From Methanobacteriota archaeon (GTDB lineage: Archaea > Thermoplasmatota > Poseidoniia > Poseidoniales > Poseidoniaceae), in the NCBI GenBank assembly GCA_002728035.1, contig PBUZ01000076.1, positions 1 through 6,940 of the forward strand: a stretch of 6,940 nt of DNA, given 5' to 3'. Shown here piece after piece: positions 5,843-6,940 of this stretch (the stretch's first letter is position 1; every line of letters starts with the position of its first letter). The notes beneath the pieces were generated by a model. That model had not been told where the DNA came from, did not search any database, and was given only the letters and a program-made list of their open reading frames with translations. Position numbers and translations under genes: made by a program.

Positions 5843-6823
5843 TCACAGGGGTCGTCGCTTTTCTGAGCGAACAACCTTCTTGGTGGAGACATCAATGAGT
5901 TCGTTGAATGTTGTGGTATGGGTGCTGTCAATGGTTACCCCGGGTAAATACCCGTCACAGACGCCCGCAGCTGCAAACAATGCATCCTCACTCTGGCACA
6001 GGTCTTCCGCTTTCCACAGGCGGGTTAAATCGTCGTTGACCATCGTTTCTGCCCGTGCTTCTTCTTCGTCGGAGCGGAACACAAGGCGACCTTCGAAAAC
6101 ACCGCCGACACCGCGGATAGCGGTTGCTGAGATCACGCCTTCTGGAGCGGCACCGATGCCCATAAGCATGTCATATGGGCCGTCTTCTTTGGCCGCCCAA
6201 AGAGCGCCTGAAACGTCCCCGTCGCCGAGCAAATGAAGTTGCGCACCCGTCCCTCGAATGTCCTTGAACAGCGCCGAGTGACGCTCTCGGTCAAGTGCCA
6301 CGATACGGACATCGCTTGCCTCGCAATCCAGGACATGCATGGCTTGTTCGATGTTGTAAGCGACACCACCGTCGAGGGATATGTGTCCCGCAAGGGCTGG
6401 TCCAGCAGCCAACTTGTCCATGTAACAATCCGGTGCGTGCAACAAGGTGCCACGAGGAGCTGCAGCGAGAACAGCGATTGAATTTGGTTGGTTATCGGCG
6501 CAGTTGTTCGTGCACTCCAAGGGGTCCACAGCGATGTCGATTTGGGGGGCGCCGTCTTGTCCCACCATGGAGCCGAGTTCCTCGCCGATGTAGAGCATTG
6601 GGGCTTCGTCTCGCTCACCCTCACCAATGGCGACGCGTCCGTCAAACGGTACGTTGTCAAAGGTACGGCGCATGGCTTCAACGGCAGCATCGTCCGCCGC
6701 ATTTTTGTCCCCTTTTCCTCGCCAGGCCGCACTCGCAATCGCTGCTTGGTCAACGGCCTCAAGGAAGTGGTGTGCGAAGTTGGTGGTGATGCCCATGATG
6801 TGTTGGACACGCGGGGATGCCAT
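5843..6823 (-). CDS. glpX: Class II fructose-1,6-bisphosphatase (GlpX)
   Basis: A 326-residue protein matching E. coli GlpX (336) in length and motif order. It hydrolyses fructose-1,6-bisphosphate to fructose-6-phosphate in gluconeogenesis, with divalent metal, in the cytoplasm. Family motifs: GKGDKNAAD (36-44), IGEGERDEAPMLYIGE (66-81), AVDPLECTN (98-106), APDCYMDKL (130-138), LGDGDV (199-204) and GIGAAPEGVISATAIRG (222-238). E. coli residues D33, E57, D85, E88 and E213 correspond to Asp44, Glu68, Asp100, Glu103 and Glu228, so the active site appears intact. One oddity is Cys104 where the family usually has Gly (DP[IL]EGT). The start at 6823 leaves 12 bp after the moaC stop but has no visible Shine-Dalgarno; an internal ATG at 6796 (MGITTNF) lines up with the E. 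coli start and is a possible alternative. It probably shares a transcript with moaC and the regulator. Confidence 0.93.
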   Translation of the reverse strand: MASPRVQHIMGITTNFAHHFLEAVDQAAIASAAWRGKGDKNAADDAAVEAMRRTFDNVPFDGRVAIGEGERDEAPMLYIGEELGSMVGQDGAPQIDIAVDPLECTNNCADNQPNSIAVLAAAPRGTLLHAPDCYMDKLAAGPALAGHISLDGGVAYNIEQAMHVLDCEASDVRIVALDRERHSALFKDIRGTGAQLHLLGDGDVSGALWAAKEDGPYDMLMGIGAAPEGVISATAIRGVGGVFEGRLVFRSDEEEARAETMVNDDLTRLWKAEDLCQSEDALFAAAGVCDGYLPGVTIDSTHTTTFNELIDVSTKKVVRSEKRRPL

Positions 6824-6835
6824 GAATGAAACGGT

Positions 6836-6940
6836 TCATGCCCCTTTGAATTTCTCAACGACCTCGAGGTCGGTGATTCGGGCCGCAGGGTACTGCCCGT
6901 TCTCGTCTTTCTCAAGCGATTTGACCATGTCAAAGACACA
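6836..6940 (-). CDS. moaC: Cyclic pyranopterin monophosphate synthase MoaC, C-terminal fragment
   Basis: The frame is open from the right edge (first codon at 6940-6938) to TGA at 6838-6836, giving the last 34 residues of a gene that starts beyond the window. The fragment contains [15 protein letters not shown] and ends in [13 protein letters not shown]. This resembles the C-terminus of archaeal MoaC (DMVK.LEKDE.GQYP..RI..I.VVEK), which acts with MoaA in the first step of molybdenum cofactor synthesis. Bacterial MoaC ends differently (LLEKTGGKSG-like), so the fragment also supports an archaeal source. The stop lies 12 bp before the glpX start in the same frame. The call rests on a short stretch and my memory of the family, so moderate confidence. 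Confidence 0.72.
   Translation of the reverse strand, partial: CVFDMVKSLEKDENGQYPAARITDLEVVEKFKGA

Noticed and set aside
5433..6236. Plus-strand open frame of 267 codons opposite the regulator and glpX
   Set aside because: Antisense shadow: rich in Ser, Arg and Pro with no recognisable domain, covering two well-supported minus-strand genes.
6821..6840. Inverted repeat CATGAA ... TTCATG spanning the moaC stop and the glpX start codon
   Set aside because: The stem is only 5-6 bp, two alternative pairings exist because ATGAA occurs twice, and there is no T-rich tail. Such a repeat is expected by chance around start and stop codons.
6133..6939. Long minus-strand open frame of 268 codons overlapping glpX and moaC
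   Set aside because: It lies in another frame of glpX and moaC, has low-complexity Ser/Thr/Arg-rich content and no family motif, while the glpX frame has a complete set of catalytic motifs.
1..6940. CRISPR arrays, insertion sequences, tRNA or rRNA genes
   Set aside because: No regularly spaced repeats, no transposase-like product, no terminal inverted repeats and no tRNA- or rRNA-like stretch were seen; nearly all DNA is accounted for by metabolic and regulatory genes.

Overview
The window is gene-dense, of moderately high GC, and reads as a fragment of an archaeal genome. The best fit is the planktonic Euryarchaeota/Thermoplasmatota lineage (Marine Group II, Candidatus Poseidoniales). The signs are a regulator with a C-terminal bacterio-opsin-activator type HTH_10 domain, a MoaC C-terminus of the archaeal kind, a TATA/BRE-like promoter placed for leaderless transcription, and an acidic membrane protein with a Ca-binding-like loop of a style common in that group. 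The lineage is inferred from these family signatures; no rRNA or other marker is present.

Layout. Eight genes lie on the minus strand, read from the right edge to the left: the last 34 codons of moaC, glpX (class II fructose-1,6-bisphosphatase), an HTH_10 regulator, a BoxB/PaaA-family di-iron epoxidase, an unrecognised 178-residue protein, a DMT/EamA transporter, a 3-hydroxyacyl-CoA dehydrogenase and an acidic membrane protein. One plus-strand gene, a PaaG-like crotonase cut by the left edge, converges on the membrane-protein gene with a single base between the two stop codons. The largest gap between genes is 58 bp (5144-5201), so no stretch over 300 bases lacks a gene.

How the genes may work together. 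The epoxidase, unknown protein, transporter and dehydrogenase are tightly packed (13-bp gap, ATGA overlap, 22-bp gap) and look like one transcript. With the crotonase they supply ring epoxidation, isomerisation/hydration and 3-hydroxyacyl-CoA oxidation, which are core steps of aerobic CoA-dependent aromatic degradation (benzoyl-CoA Box and phenylacetyl-CoA Paa logic). Not present in the window are a CoA ligase, a reductase (BoxA/PaaE), a ring-opening enzyme (BoxC/PaaZ) and a thiolase. The 58-bp gap before the epoxidase holds the most striking non-coding signal: two copies of an ACGAACATGTT palindromic element 14 bp apart, directly upstream of a BRE/TATA-like box. The HTH_10 gene immediately upstream is the obvious candidate to bind them. 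moaC, glpX and the regulator are also closely spaced and may form a separate upstream transcript.
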